From Streptomyces sp. QL37 (lineage in GTDB: Bacteria > Actinomycetota > Actinomycetes > Streptomycetales > Streptomycetaceae): DNA of 64,000 bases. The translations under genes and the position numbers were made by a program. Where the stretch lies: NCBI RefSeq assembly GCF_002941025.1, contig NZ_PTJS01000001.1, positions 8,269,765 through 8,333,764 on the forward strand. The letters are read 5' to 3'. Shown one piece after another: positions 17,015 through 25,570 of this stretch (the first letter of the stretch is position 1; every line of letters begins with the position of its first letter). The notes beneath the pieces were generated by a model, which was given only the letters and a program-made list of their open reading frames with translations, had not been told where the DNA came from and ran no database searches.

Positions 17015-18502
17015 TCAGCTGCCTCCGAGCCGGAACACCGAGCCGGCCGTGCGCGCCAGCACGCACATGTCCTGCCAGAGCGACCATGTCTCGATGTACC
17101 GGTTGTCGAAGCGCGCCCGGTCCTCGATCGAGGTGTCACCGCGCAGGCCGTGCACCTGGGCCAGTCCCGTGATACCGACGGGCATCCGGTGGCGGGACCG
17201 GTAACCGGGATGCGCGAGGCTGAACTGCTGGACGAAATAGGGGCGTTCGGGGCGCGGACCGACCAGGCTCATGTCGCCGCGTACGACGTTCCACAGCTGC
17301 GGCAGCTCATCGAGCGACGTCCTGCGCAGAAAACGGCCGACGCGGCTCATGCGCCGGTCCGACGAGACGTTCCACCGGGTGGCCGACTCGTGCGCGTCGG
17401 CGGGACGCAGCGTGCGGAACTTCAGCAGGACGAAGGGCCGCCCGTATCCGCCGATGCGTTCCTGGCGGAAGATGACGCCCGGGCCGTCGCACAGACGCAC
17501 GGCCAGCGCGCAGGCGGCCATCACCGGGGACGCCGCGACCAGGGCCCCCATGGCCAGGACGGCGTCCATGGCCCGCTTCACCCGGTGCGCCACCGGGCGG
17601 TGGGCTCCGGCATGCAGCGAGTGGGCCGTGAAACCCCACACATGGTCCGGCCGGGGCGCGTTCCGGTACCGGGCGACCGGCGCCTGATCCGTGATCAGCC
17701 ACACCCGGCAGCCGTGCCGTGCGAACAGGGCGAAGAGCTCCGCCCCGTCGGAAGCGGCTTCGGGAGGGACCGTGAAGACGGCGTGCCGCACGGAGTTCTG
17801 CACGACCGCCCGGCCGGCGTCCTGCACCGACGTCAGGACGGGCAGCGGGGACCCACCCGTGGGCGCGTCCGCCGACCCGTCCACGGGTGGGCCGGATCCC
17901 GTCACCCGGCCGACCGGCCGCATCCCGTACCGCGTGTGCTCCTGCAGCACGGCGACGACGCGGTCGGCGAACGGACCCTCGCCCACCACCAGGGTGGACC
18001 GCGGATTGCGCGCGGCCGACCAGAGCCGGGACCGGTGGACCACGGCGCGTGCCCCGCAGCTCACCAGGGTCTGGAGGCCGGCCGCGCACGCGAGCGCCGT
18101 CCACCCGGCGGCGAGGCGCGGGTCGTACACGGACACCGCCTCGGCGACGACGTACCACTGCACCACGGCCAGCCCCGCCAGCGCGGGCAGTTCGGCCAGG
18201 GCCGAGGGGGAGAGTCCGGTGCGGTAGAGGCCCCGGTACGCGTTGAGGAGCAGCTGGACGGCCGCCTGCAGGAGGGCGGCGACCGGCGGCCAGGGCCCGG
18301 GGGCGATCAGAGCCAGTGCCAGGCCGAGTGCGAGAACGTCGGAGGCCACGAGCGCCGCCGGGGCCCGGCCCCGGCGGCCTGCCGCGGTCCGTGGGGCGGG
18401 AGCGTCCTCCCTGCCGCTGCGCGGCGGACGGATCGCGGTAGCGGCGCGCCGTACGGCGGTTGCCTGGGCGGCTCGGGGGACAGGTGCACTCTCCGTCGTC
18501 AT
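17015..18502 (-). CDS. Initiating polyprenyl-phosphate sugar-1-phosphate transferase
   Basis: A 495-aa WbaP/WcaJ-type enzyme that starts polysaccharide assembly by placing a sugar-1-phosphate on undecaprenyl phosphate. The N-terminal part has several hydrophobic helices and a nucleotide-fold region (~165-285). The C-terminal Bac_transf domain starts near residue 305: KRAMDAVLAMGALVAASPV, RQERIGGYGRPFVLLKFRT, then LRRTSLDELPQLWNVVRGDM and SLVGPRPERP, all catalytic-domain signatures. Second gene of the operon, coupled to the GT4 gene by a four-base overlap. Confidence 0.92.
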   Translation of the reverse strand: MTTESAPVPRAAQATAVRRAATAIRPPRSGREDAPAPRTAAGRRGRAPAALVASDVLALGLALALIAPGPWPPVAALLQAAVQLLLNAYRGLYRTGLSPSALAELPALAGLAVVQWYVVAEAVSVYDPRLAAGWTALACAAGLQTLVSCGARAVVHRSRLWSAARNPRSTLVVGEGPFADRVVAVLQEHTRYGMRPVGRVTGSGPPVDGSADAPTGGSPLPVLTSVQDAGRAVVQNSVRHAVFTVPPEAASDGAELFALFARHGCRVWLITDQAPVARYRNAPRPDHVWGFTAHSLHAGAHRPVAHRVKRAMDAVLAMGALVAASPVMAACALAVRLCDGPGVIFRQERIGGYGRPFVLLKFRTLRPADAHESATRWNVSSDRRMSRVGRFLRRTSLDELPQLWNVVRGDMSLVGPRPERPYFVQQFSLAHPGYRSRHRMPVGITGLAQVHGLRGDTSIEDRARFDNRYIETWSLWQDMCVLARTAGSVFRLGGS

Positions 18503-19674
18503 CGCTCGGTGCGCTTCCTCGTCGTGGGGCGGGACAGGCCGACAAGTTCCTCGTAGAGGCGCAGGACCGCTCCGGCGGTCTTCGTCACGTCGAAGACCTC
18601 CCGGGTGCGGCTCTGCGCGGTGCGGCCCAGCCGTGCCCGCAGCACCGGGTCGCCCAGCAGCGTGGTGAGCGCTGCCGCGAGAGCGGCGGGGTCCTCGGGC
18701 GGCACCAGGCAGTGGGGCAGGTGTCCGGGCGGCAGGCTCTCCCTGGCCCCGTCGACGTCGGTCAGCAGGACCGGCGTTCCGCAGGCCATCGCTTCGAGGG
18801 GGGCCAGCGCCATCCCCTCCCAGCGCGAAGGGAGGACCAGCAGGTCCGCCGCGTGGATCCAGGGACGTACGTCAGCGCTCTCCCCGGCGAACAGAACGCC
18901 GGGGGGCGCGGTACGGCGCAACTCGTCCCCGTACGGTCCGTCGCCGACCAGGACCAGCCGTGCGCCACCCGTCGCCGCGGTGCGCCAGGCTCGCAGCAGC
19001 ACGTCCTGGCCCTTCTGCCGGCTCAGGCGTCCGACGCACACGACCAGTGGGACCCCGGCCGGGGTACCTTCGAGCAGCCCGAGCGATCCACGGGCCGCCG
19101 CTGCGGCATCCCCGCAGACGGGCCGGAAGCGGCCGAGGTCGATGCCGTTGTGGATGACCGACCAGCGCGCAGTGATGCCCGCTCGCTGCCCGGCCGCCCG
19201 CTCGGACTCGCTGACGCAGAGGATGCGGTCGCTCCACCGCGCCCCGAGCCGCTCCCACGCCCTTGCCAGCCCGGCGGCCCGGCCTTCCAGGGCCTCGAAG
19301 GACCAGGCGTGCGGCTGGAAGACGGTCGGGACCCGGCCGCGCACGGCCAGCCGCCCGGCGAGTCCCGCCTTGGCGCTGTGGGCATGGACCACGTCGGGAG
19401 CGCACGCACGGATCAGACGGCCGGCGGTGAGGACCTCCCGGCCGAGCCGGGGGCCGGGGGCGCGCTCCGCCGGCCAGGCACACACCCGTGCCCCGGCGGT
19501 GGACGCTCCGGCCGCCAGGGCCCCGTCGGGCGGGCAGGCCACGACGGGCCGCAGTCCTGCCCGTACCTGTGCCGCGACGAGGTCGGTCACGACCCGTGCG
19601 ACTCCTCCCTCCACCGGCTGGACCAGGTGAAGGACTGTCAGTCGTTTTTCCTCGGTGCAACTTTTCTGCAGCAC
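18499..19674 (-). CDS. Family 4 glycosyltransferase, first gene of the EPS operon
   Basis: A 391-aa GT-B enzyme. N-terminal HLVQPVEGGVARVVTDLV begins the fold; VVCVGRLSRQKGQDVLLRAW and PSRWEGMALAPLEAMACGTPV mark the donor domain with the GT4 glutamate motif. The reading frame stays open upstream to 19806, but I place the start at the GTG at 19674 because GAAAGAGAG lies just upstream and upstream codons are not Streptomyces-like. It heads an eight-gene operon running to 10304 with no gap above three bases. Confidence 0.85.
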   Translation of the reverse strand: MLQKSCTEEKRLTVLHLVQPVEGGVARVVTDLVAAQVRAGLRPVVACPPDGALAAGASTAGARVCAWPAERAPGPRLGREVLTAGRLIRACAPDVVHAHSAKAGLAGRLAVRGRVPTVFQPHAWSFEALEGRAAGLARAWERLGARWSDRILCVSESERAAGQRAGITARWSVIHNGIDLGRFRPVCGDAAAAARGSLGLLEGTPAGVPLVVCVGRLSRQKGQDVLLRAWRTAATGGARLVLVGDGPYGDELRRTAPPGVLFAGESADVRPWIHAADLLVLPSRWEGMALAPLEAMACGTPVLLTDVDGARESLPPGHLPHCLVPPEDPAALAAALTTLLGDPVLRARLGRTAQSRTREVFDVTKTAGAVLRLYEELVGLSRPTTRKRTER

Positions 19675-19785
19675 GCACGGCTCTCTTTCACATGCCCCCG
19701 AAGAGCCGGTTCGGGTAAACACCGGCGGTAAGGAATATGGCGGCGGGAGATCAAGTGGGTAAAACCGAACTGCACTGTGGCAGAC

Positions 19786-19807
19786 CATGCGTGCGAAAAC
19801 ACGCATG
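19786..19807. repeat. 8-bp inverted repeat with 6-base loop
   Basis: CATGCGTG (19786-19793) and CACGCATG (19800-19807) form a perfect inverted repeat around CGAAAA. It lies 112 bases upstream of the EPS operon start. It could be a regulator site or a leader hairpin of the operon; it has no U-tract to make it a simple terminator. Confidence 0.4.
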
Positions 19808-19945
19808 ACTCGCGCTCGTGTCCGGATGGATTACTCCCGGCAAATCCCCCGACCACCCGTTCCTCGCTTCTGCGGCGTGTCAGGCGACCGTGACCGTCTT
19901 TGTTCGCCGCTGTGCCGCATGATGGCGGTGCCGTGCACCTCCGCT

Positions 19946-19994
19946 CGTATCCCGAGGGAGTATTCCGACGGCGTATCCCCGGCGTTCGGATACG
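19946..19994. repeat. Three CGTATCC copies (two direct, one inverted)
   Basis: CGTATCCC occurs at 19946-19953 and 19972-19979, and the inverted copy GGATACG at 19988-19994. The second and third form a 7-bp stem around nine bases. Spacing and orientation suggest a multi-site operator between the EPS operon and pgm; the regulator is unknown. Confidence 0.35.
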
Positions 19995-20284
19995 TCAGGC
20001 GTTAATGCACCGCAATTCCCGTCCCGTTGGTGCCGGAATTCCAGCCGCCGGCGTTCCGGCTGTCCGGGGCGGCATTCTCCGCGCCACGCCGCGTCCCGGC
20101 GCCCTTTCCGCGCGAACCGGCCAACCATGGCGAAACGGCCCCGGGATCCGCCGTACGCCGGGTGTACTGCCGGTCGGGCCGCGTACCCGGGAGTGCGGCC
20201 GAGGAGGCAGTATCGGGTACAACTCGTGATGATCGTCCGCCCGGTGGCGGTCCGCGAACGGCCGATGAGGACAGAGGAGAATCG

Positions 20285-21931
20285 ATGGTTCACGAACGGG
20301 CCGGTCAGCCGGCGCAGCCCGGAGACCTGGTGGACGTGGCACGGCTGGTGACGGCCTATTACACGGTCCATCCGGACCCGGGTGAGCCCGGCCAGCGTGT
20401 GGCCTTCGGGACGTCCGGACACCGGGGTTCGGCGCTCGCGGCGGCGTTCAACGAGGACCACATCGCCGCCACCACCCAGGCCATCTGCGACTACCGGGAG
20501 CGGCAGGGCACCGACGGGCCGGTGTTCCTCGGGGCCGACACCCACGCGCTCTCCGAGCCCGCCCGGATCACGGCCGTGGAGGTGCTGGCCGCCAACGGCG
20601 TCACCGTCCTGATCGACAGCGACGACGGCTACACCCCCACCCCGGCCGTCTCGCACGCGATCCTCACGTACAACCGGGACCGGAAGAGCGGCCTCGCGGA
20701 CGGCATCGTCGTCACGCCCTCGCACAACCCGCCCGCCGACGGCGGCTTCAAGTACAACCCGCCGCACGGCGGACCGGCCGGCTCGGACGCCACCTCCTGG
20801 ATCCAGGACCGGGCCAACGCCCTGATCGAAGGAGGGCTGAAGGAGGTCCGACGGATCCCCTACGCCCGGGCACTCGCCGCGGACACCACCCGGCGGCACG
20901 ACTTCCTGACCGGTTACGTCGACGATCTCCCGGCCGTCCTCGACCTCGACGCCGTACGCGATGCCGGCATCCGCATCGGCGCCGACCCCCTGGGCGGCGC
21001 CTCGGTCGCGTACTGGGGGCGGATCGCCGAGCGCCACCGGCTCGATCTCACGGTGGTCAATCCGCTCGCCGATCCCACCTGGCGTTTCATGACGCTGGAC
21101 TGGGACGGGAAGATCCGCATGGACTGCTCCTCGCCCTATGCCATGGCCTCGCTGATCGAGCAGCGCGACGCGTACACCATCGCCACCGGCAACGACGCGG
21201 ACGCCGACCGGCACGGCATCGTCACGCCGGACGGCGGGCTGATGAACCCGAACCACTACCTGGCCGTGGCCATCCGCTACCTCTACTCCTACCGCGAGAA
21301 CTGGCCGGCCGGCACCGGCATCGGCAAGACGCTCGTCTCCTCCTCCATGATCGACCGGGTCGCCTCGGACCTGGGACGGCAACTGGTGGAGGTCCCCGTG
21401 GGCTTCAAGTGGTTCGTCGACGGGCTGTTCGGCGGCACCCTGGGGTTCGGCGGCGAGGAGTCCGCCGGAGCGTCCTTCCTGCGCCGGGACGGCCGGGTGT
21501 GGACGACGGACAAGGACGGCATCCTGCTCGCCCTGCTCGCCTCGGAGATCACGGCCGTAACCGGCTCGACCCCGTCCCAGCACTACGGCGAACTCACCGC
21601 CCGGTTCGGTGATCCCGCCTACGCCCGCATCGACGCCCCCGCGAGCCGTGAGCAGAAGGCGGTGCTGGCCAGGCTCTCCCCGGAGCAGGTCACCGCGGAC
21701 ACGCTGGCCGGCGAGCCGATCACCGCCGTGCTCACGGAGGCGCCCGGCAACGGCGCGGCCGTCGGCGGGCTCAAGGTCTGCACCGACAGCGCGTGGTTCG
21801 CGGCCCGCCCGTCCGGCACGGAGGACGTCTACAAGGTGTACGCGGAGAGCTTCCAGGGCGCCGAGCACCTGGCCAGGGTCCAGGACGAGGCACGTGACCT
21901 GGTCTCCGACGCGCTGGGTGCCACGGGCTGA
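20285..21931 (+). CDS. pgm: Phosphoglucomutase (alpha-D-glucose phosphate-specific)
   Basis: A 548-aa alpha-D-phosphohexomutase interconverting glucose-1- and glucose-6-phosphate. Active-site serine loop: [19 protein letters not shown]; Mg-binding loop: [10 protein letters not shown]; sugar-binding loop: [12 protein letters not shown]; phosphate-binding loop: [16 protein letters not shown]-terminal [13 protein letters not shown] is also typical. The length matches the bacterial Pgm family. GAGGAGA lies six bases before the ATG. Divergent from the EPS operon, it could feed nucleotide-sugar synthesis for it (inference). A hairpin follows immediately. Confidence 0.95.
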   Translation: MVHERAGQPAQPGDLVDVARLVTAYYTVHPDPGEPGQRVAFGTSGHRGSALAAAFNEDHIAATTQAICDYRERQGTDGPVFLGADTHALSEPARITAVEVLAANGVTVLIDSDDGYTPTPAVSHAILTYNRDRKSGLADGIVVTPSHNPPADGGFKYNPPHGGPAGSDATSWIQDRANALIEGGLKEVRRIPYARALAADTTRRHDFLTGYVDDLPAVLDLDAVRDAGIRIGADPLGGASVAYWGRIAERHRLDLTVVNPLADPTWRFMTLDWDGKIRMDCSSPYAMASLIEQRDAYTIATGNDADADRHGIVTPDGGLMNPNHYLAVAIRYLYSYRENWPAGTGIGKTLVSSSMIDRVASDLGRQLVEVPVGFKWFVDGLFGGTLGFGGEESAGASFLRRDGRVWTTDKDGILLALLASEITAVTGSTPSQHYGELTARFGDPAYARIDAPASREQKAVLARLSPEQVTADTLAGEPITAVLTEAPGNGAAVGGLKVCTDSAWFAARPSGTEDVYKVYAESFQGAEHLARVQDEARDLVSDALGATG

Positions 21932-21936
21932 GCTGC

Positions 21937-21965
21937 CGGGCGGGCGTGCCCGGCGCGCCCGCCCG
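21937..21965. terminator. Terminator hairpin between convergent pgm and rho
   Basis: A perfect 10-bp GC-rich stem (21937-21946 with 21956-21965, nine-base loop) starts six bases after the pgm stop and lies 28 bases from the end of the convergent rho-like gene. Confidence 0.6.
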
Positions 21966-21992
21966 CGCGATCGGCGCCTGCCACCGTGCTGA

Positions 21993-23132
21993 TCACGCGT
22001 CAGGGACGGTGTGCTGGACCTGCCGGAGGAAGGCGGCGTTGTCGGGGGTCCTGCGCATCTTGTCCAGCAGGGCTTCGAGCGTGGTCCGGGAGTCCCTCGA
22101 CCCCAGGGCGCGCCGCAGACCCCGTACGGCGGCCAGTTCCCACGCGGGCAGCAGGAGTTCCTCACGGCGGGTGCCTGACGGCGTGATGTCGACCGCGGGA
22201 AAGACCCGTCGGTCGGCGGACGCGCGGTCGAGGCGGAGCTCCATGTTGCCGGTGCTCTTGAGCTCCTCGAAGAAGTAGTCGTCGGCGCGGGAGCCGGTGT
22301 CCACCAGCGCGGTCGCCAGAATGGTGAGCGAACCGCCTTCCTCGGCGAGCCGGGCCGCGCCGAACAGCTTCTTGGGACCGATGAGCGCCGAGGCGTCCAC
22401 GCCGCCGCTCAGGGTGCGGCCGCCGGCCCCGGCGTTGTTGTTGTGGGCGCGGCACAGCCGGGTGAGGGAGTCGAGGAGGATCACGACGTCGCGGCCCTGT
22501 TCGACCAGCCGCTTGGCGCGTTCCACGGCGAGGTCCGCGAGCGCGATGTGCTCCTTCGCGGGCCGGTCGAAGGTGGAGGCGTACACCTCCCCGCGCACGG
22601 AACGGCGCATGTCCGTGACCTCTTCGGGGCGTTCGTCCAGGAGGACCACCATCAGGTGGCACTCGGGATGGTTGACGGCGACCGACGCGGCGATCTGCTG
22701 CAGAAGTACGGTCTTGCCGGTCTTCGGAGGCGCGACGATCAGTCCGCGCTGCCCTTTGCCGACGGGCGAGACGAGATCGATGATCCGCGGGGCCGGGCCC
22801 CCGTCCGGCCTCTCCAGGCGCAGGCGCTCCCGGGGGTGGAGCGGGGTGAGGTCACGGAAGTGCGGGCGGCCCCGGAGTTCGTGTGCCGCACGGCCGTTGA
22901 CGGTGTCGACGCCCGACAGGGTGCGAGGGCGCTCGCACGTCCCGTCGACGACATCGCCCTTGCGCAGGCCGTGCCGACGGATCAGCGCGGGCGGTACCTG
23001 GACGTCGCGGAGTGAGGGGTGGCCGCCGTCGGCGCGCAGTACGCCGTGCCCGTCGGCCGTGGTGTCGAGGACACCGATGGTGCGGACGGGCTGATCCTGC
23101 CGGACCACGGGGCGTTCGAGTGTGCTGGTCAT
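21993..23132 (-). CDS. rho: Short paralogue of transcription termination factor Rho
   Basis: A 379-aa Rho-family hexameric RNA helicase. An OB/cold-shock RNA-binding domain begins almost at once (residues ~17-75: TIGVLDTTADGHGVLR, then LIRRHGLRKGDVVDG). The ATPase core is complete: Walker A APPKTGKT (134-141), DERPEEVTDM with Glu168, Walker B VVILLD (216-221), SLTRLCRAHNN, and the Q/R-loop region GPKKLFGAARLAEEGG through STGNMELRLDR. It lacks the long N-terminal extension of the main actinobacterial Rho (roughly 600-700 aa), so it is probably a second copy. The ATG at 23132 follows GAAAGGA; a longer frame to 23282 has poor codon bias. Confidence 0.88.
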   Translation of the reverse strand: MTSTLERPVVRQDQPVRTIGVLDTTADGHGVLRADGGHPSLRDVQVPPALIRRHGLRKGDVVDGTCERPRTLSGVDTVNGRAAHELRGRPHFRDLTPLHPRERLRLERPDGGPAPRIIDLVSPVGKGQRGLIVAPPKTGKTVLLQQIAASVAVNHPECHLMVVLLDERPEEVTDMRRSVRGEVYASTFDRPAKEHIALADLAVERAKRLVEQGRDVVILLDSLTRLCRAHNNNAGAGGRTLSGGVDASALIGPKKLFGAARLAEEGGSLTILATALVDTGSRADDYFFEELKSTGNMELRLDRASADRRVFPAVDITPSGTRREELLLPAWELAAVRGLRRALGSRDSRTTLEALLDKMRRTPDNAAFLRQVQHTVPDA

Positions 23133-23438
23133 GGTGGGTCCTTTCGCGGACATGGCGAATGAGAGGTCCGGCGAAGGCAAGGCGGCGGAATCACGCCTTG
23201 TGCGACGGGCGTAGGAAGCCCGGACCGGACGGAAGAGATGGTGCGGGAAGCTGGATCGCCGGTCGTCGAAGGACGGGCGCAACAGCGGGGGAGAAGCACC
23301 GGCGCCCGATTCGGGCGTTCACGTGTGCTTGGGGCAACTTACCACGCGAAGGTCGGGGAGGGGAAGGCCCGGTGTCCCCGGGGCTGACGGCGGCCTCAAC
23401 GGTTTGTCGGCCGGGCGGGCCCCGGGCGCCCCCGGCGT
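23133..23438. other. Intergenic region upstream of the Rho paralogue
   Basis: A 306-base stretch between the Rho-like gene (leftward, starting at 23132) and the 3' end of the MarR gene, which reads in the same direction. No coding signal is seen. It must contain the Rho-gene promoter and leader, and perhaps a terminator for the MarR gene. No clean -35/-10 pair was found. Confidence 0.4.
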
Positions 23439-23945
23439 TCAGTCGCCGGGGGGACGCGGGGTCGTCGTGCTCCGTTCCGCGAGGTGGGCGTCCATGGTGG
23501 AGTTCAGGTCGGCCACGAAGGACTCGAACCGTGCCAGGAGCTCCGGCGGATAGTGCGACATCGTGGTGTCGAGGCGACGGGCGAGCGGGCCGAAGAACTC
23601 GTCCGCCCGATCCTGGATGTGTGGGCCTCCGCGCAGGGTGACGACGCGCCGGTCCGAGTGTTCGCGGGTGCGGGTGACGTGCCCCGCCGCTTCCAGGCGG
23701 TTCAGGAGTGCGGTGGTGGCGCCCGTGGACAGGGAGATCCGCTCGCTCAGCCGGGCCGGTGACAGCGGCGTGCCGCGCTCCTCGGCGGCGGCGATCTCCA
23801 GCACCGCGGTCGCGTCGGTGGAGTGCAGGCCCAGCCAGGCGGCGAAGCGCCGGCTGAGCTCGGCGTAATGGCCGCCGTAGATCCTCAGCCCCTCCATCAG
23901 CCGCTCACGCTGCGCCGCGACACCGTCGTGCGTCACGTCCTCCAT
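23439..23945 (-). CDS. MarR-family transcriptional regulator
   Basis: A 168-aa winged-helix regulator. The helix-turn-helix covers PARLSERISLSTGATTALLNRLEAAGHVTR split between residues ~72-102, and the wing is REHSDRRVVTLRGG. Flanking helices form the MarR dimer interface. It is divergent from a DHA2 drug exporter, the classic arrangement in which MarR represses the pump and itself and is released by a ligand. Candidate half-sites lie in the 119-base gap. Confidence 0.9.
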   Translation of the reverse strand: MEDVTHDGVAAQRERLMEGLRIYGGHYAELSRRFAAWLGLHSTDATAVLEIAAAEERGTPLSPARLSERISLSTGATTALLNRLEAAGHVTRTREHSDRRVVTLRGGPHIQDRADEFFGPLARRLDTTMSHYPPELLARFESFVADLNSTMDAHLAERSTTTPRPPGD

Positions 23946-24000
23946 GGAAGACCCGCCACCTCTCTCTCTCCTGCCGCGCGATCCGCGTCGTCGGCGCGCT

Positions 24001-24029
24001 TTGACAACCTACCGCCATCAATTTACCTT
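24001..24029 (+). promoter_or_regulatory. Candidate promoter of the DHA2 exporter
   Basis: A consensus -35 hexamer TTGACA (24001-24006) is followed after 17 bases by TACCTT (24024-24029), which fits the TAnnnT -10 pattern. The -10 element lies inside the candidate MarR operator, so bound repressor would block it. Confidence 0.5.
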
Positions 24030-24058
24030 CATCATGGAATTACTTCACCATGGAGGTA
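24010..24058. promoter_or_regulatory. Candidate MarR operator with three TACCnnCAT half-sites
   Basis: TACCGCCATCA (24010-24020) and TACCTTCATCA (24024-24034) are direct repeats 14 bases apart. An inverted half-site, TACCTCCATGG read on the minus strand, ends at 24058. The second and third make an imperfect 35-base palindrome (24024-24058) covering the exporter's -10 and ribosome-binding site. Confidence 0.5.
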
Positions 24059-24064
24059 TTAGGA

Positions 24065-25552
24065 ATGCATGCCCCGTCCCCCACCCTCGACGAGATCACC
24101 GAGCCCTACCGATGGCGGTGGCTGATCCTCGTGGTGATGCTGGTCGCGGAGGTCATGGATCTCCTGGACGCCTCGATCGTGAACGTCGCCGGACCGGCAC
24201 TGGAGGAGTCGCTGGGCGCCGGACCCGTAGGCCTTCAGTGGGTGATCGGCGGGTACGCGCTCACCCTGGGGGCCGGGCTCGTGCTCGGTGGCCGGCTCGG
24301 GGACCGCTACGGGCGGCGCAGCATGTTCCTGATCGGCCTGAGCGCCTTCACCGCCACCTCGCTGCTCTGCGCGCTGGCGCCGAACGTCGAATCGCTGATC
24401 GTCTGCCGGCTGCTGCAGGGCGCCGCCGGGGCGATGCTCCTGCCGCAGGGCCTCGGCCTGCTGCGGGAGAACTTCTCCGGTTCCGAACTCACCAAGGTCT
24501 TCGGGATCTTCGGCCCCGTCCTCGGGCTGGGCGGCATCATCGGCCCGGTCCTCGGCGGCTTCCTCGTCGAGGGCGACTTCTTCGGCCTGGGCTGGCGGTC
24601 GGTGTTCCTGGTCAACCTGCCCATCGGCATCGCCGCCCTGATCACGGCCGCGAAGTGCGTGCCGAAGAAGGCCGGTGACCGCACGGTGGGTGTCGACATG
24701 ACCGGTGCCGCACTGGTCGTGTCCTCCTGCGCGCTTCTCGTCCTGCCGCTGAACCAGGGACAGGAGGACGGATGGCCGCTGTGGACCTGGCTGTGCATGG
24801 CCGCCTCGGCCCTCGGATTCGTCCTGTTCGCGGTACACCAGCGCCGCAGGGCAGCGGCGGGCCGTGAGCCGCTGGTCACCCCCGGCCTGCTGCGCAAGCC
24901 CGCCTTCACCGTCGGGCTCGGCGGCATCGCCCTGTTCTTCGCCGGGCTCGTCGGCACGCAACTCGTGCTGACCCTCTACCTCCAGATCGGCCGGCACTTC
25001 ACCGCCGGTGACGCGGGACTCGGCAACCTGCCGCTCGCGGTCGGCACGGCGATCGGCGGGGCGGTCAGCGGCGCCGTCCTCGCCGACAGGATCGGCCGCA
25101 AGGTCCTCCAGATCGGCCCGCTCGTCCAGCTCGCCGGTGCGGCACTGCTCTGGTCCGAGCTGGACGGCCTCACCACGGCCTCGTTCTCCGTCGGGGACAT
25201 CGCACCGGGTATCACCGTCTCCGGCATCGGTGCGGGCATGGTCATCGCCGCCCTGTTCAGCTTCGTCCTCGCCGCCGTCGGCGACAAGGAGATCGGCTCC
25301 GCCTCCGGAGTCCTGTCCGCCGTCCAGTCCATCGGCGGCTCCGTCGGCGTCGCCGTCTTCGGCTCCCTGTTCTTCACCCAGGCCGGGCGCGGCGACTTCA
25401 CCGGCGGATTCCACCGCGCCCTCGTCGTCCAGGCGTGCCTCCTGGCCGCCTTCCTCGCCATCACCTTCCTGCTGCCCGGGCGGGGGCGCCCGGACGAGGA
25501 GCAGCACGGCATCGACGACACCCCCGCCGGCACACGGAACGCCGCCGTGTGA
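24065..25552 (+). CDS. DHA2-family (EmrB/QacA) multidrug exporter, 14 TM
   Basis: A 495-aa major facilitator protein with about 14 membrane helices. Motif A is GGRLGDRYGRRSMFL, motif D1 is LDASIVNVAGPAL in helix 1, and motif C is GPVLGLGGIIGPVLGG in helix 5, the mark of drug:H+ antiporters. The start is placed at 24065, not at the in-frame ATG 15 bases earlier, because GGAGGT at 24052-24057 is an ideal ribosome-binding site for 24065. It is controlled by the divergent MarR gene (inference). Substrate unknown. Confidence 0.9.
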   Translation: MHAPSPTLDEITEPYRWRWLILVVMLVAEVMDLLDASIVNVAGPALEESLGAGPVGLQWVIGGYALTLGAGLVLGGRLGDRYGRRSMFLIGLSAFTATSLLCALAPNVESLIVCRLLQGAAGAMLLPQGLGLLRENFSGSELTKVFGIFGPVLGLGGIIGPVLGGFLVEGDFFGLGWRSVFLVNLPIGIAALITAAKCVPKKAGDRTVGVDMTGAALVVSSCALLVLPLNQGQEDGWPLWTWLCMAASALGFVLFAVHQRRRAAAGREPLVTPGLLRKPAFTVGLGGIALFFAGLVGTQLVLTLYLQIGRHFTAGDAGLGNLPLAVGTAIGGAVSGAVLADRIGRKVLQIGPLVQLAGAALLWSELDGLTTASFSVGDIAPGITVSGIGAGMVIAALFSFVLAAVGDKEIGSASGVLSAVQSIGGSVGVAVFGSLFFTQAGRGDFTGGFHRALVVQACLLAAFLAITFLLPGRGRPDEEQHGIDDTPAGTRNAAV

Positions 25553-25570
25553 ACCCGGGCCGGGCGGCCC

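Larger units (their letters stand above)
19675..20284. other. Long divergent intergenic region, no gene seen
   Basis: About 610 bases separate the EPS operon (leftward) from pgm (rightward). AT content is higher than in the flanking genes and no frame shows Streptomyces codon bias throughout. It contains the hairpin at 19786-19807, the CGTATCC repeats at 19946-19994 and several shorter inverted repeats such as GCCGGAA/TTCCGGC. It should hold the promoters of both transcription units and perhaps long leaders. Confidence 0.6.

Noticed and set aside
24050..24064. Earlier in-frame ATG of the DHA2 exporter
   Set aside because: Its own bases supply the GGAGGT ribosome site for the ATG at 24065, so it is not the start.
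21993..25552. Rho paralogue plus MFS exporter as a bicyclomycin resistance or biosynthesis locus
   Set aside because: The Rho residues around the nucleotide site look normal, no bicyclomycin biosynthetic enzymes are present, and the exporter is paired with its own MarR regulator.
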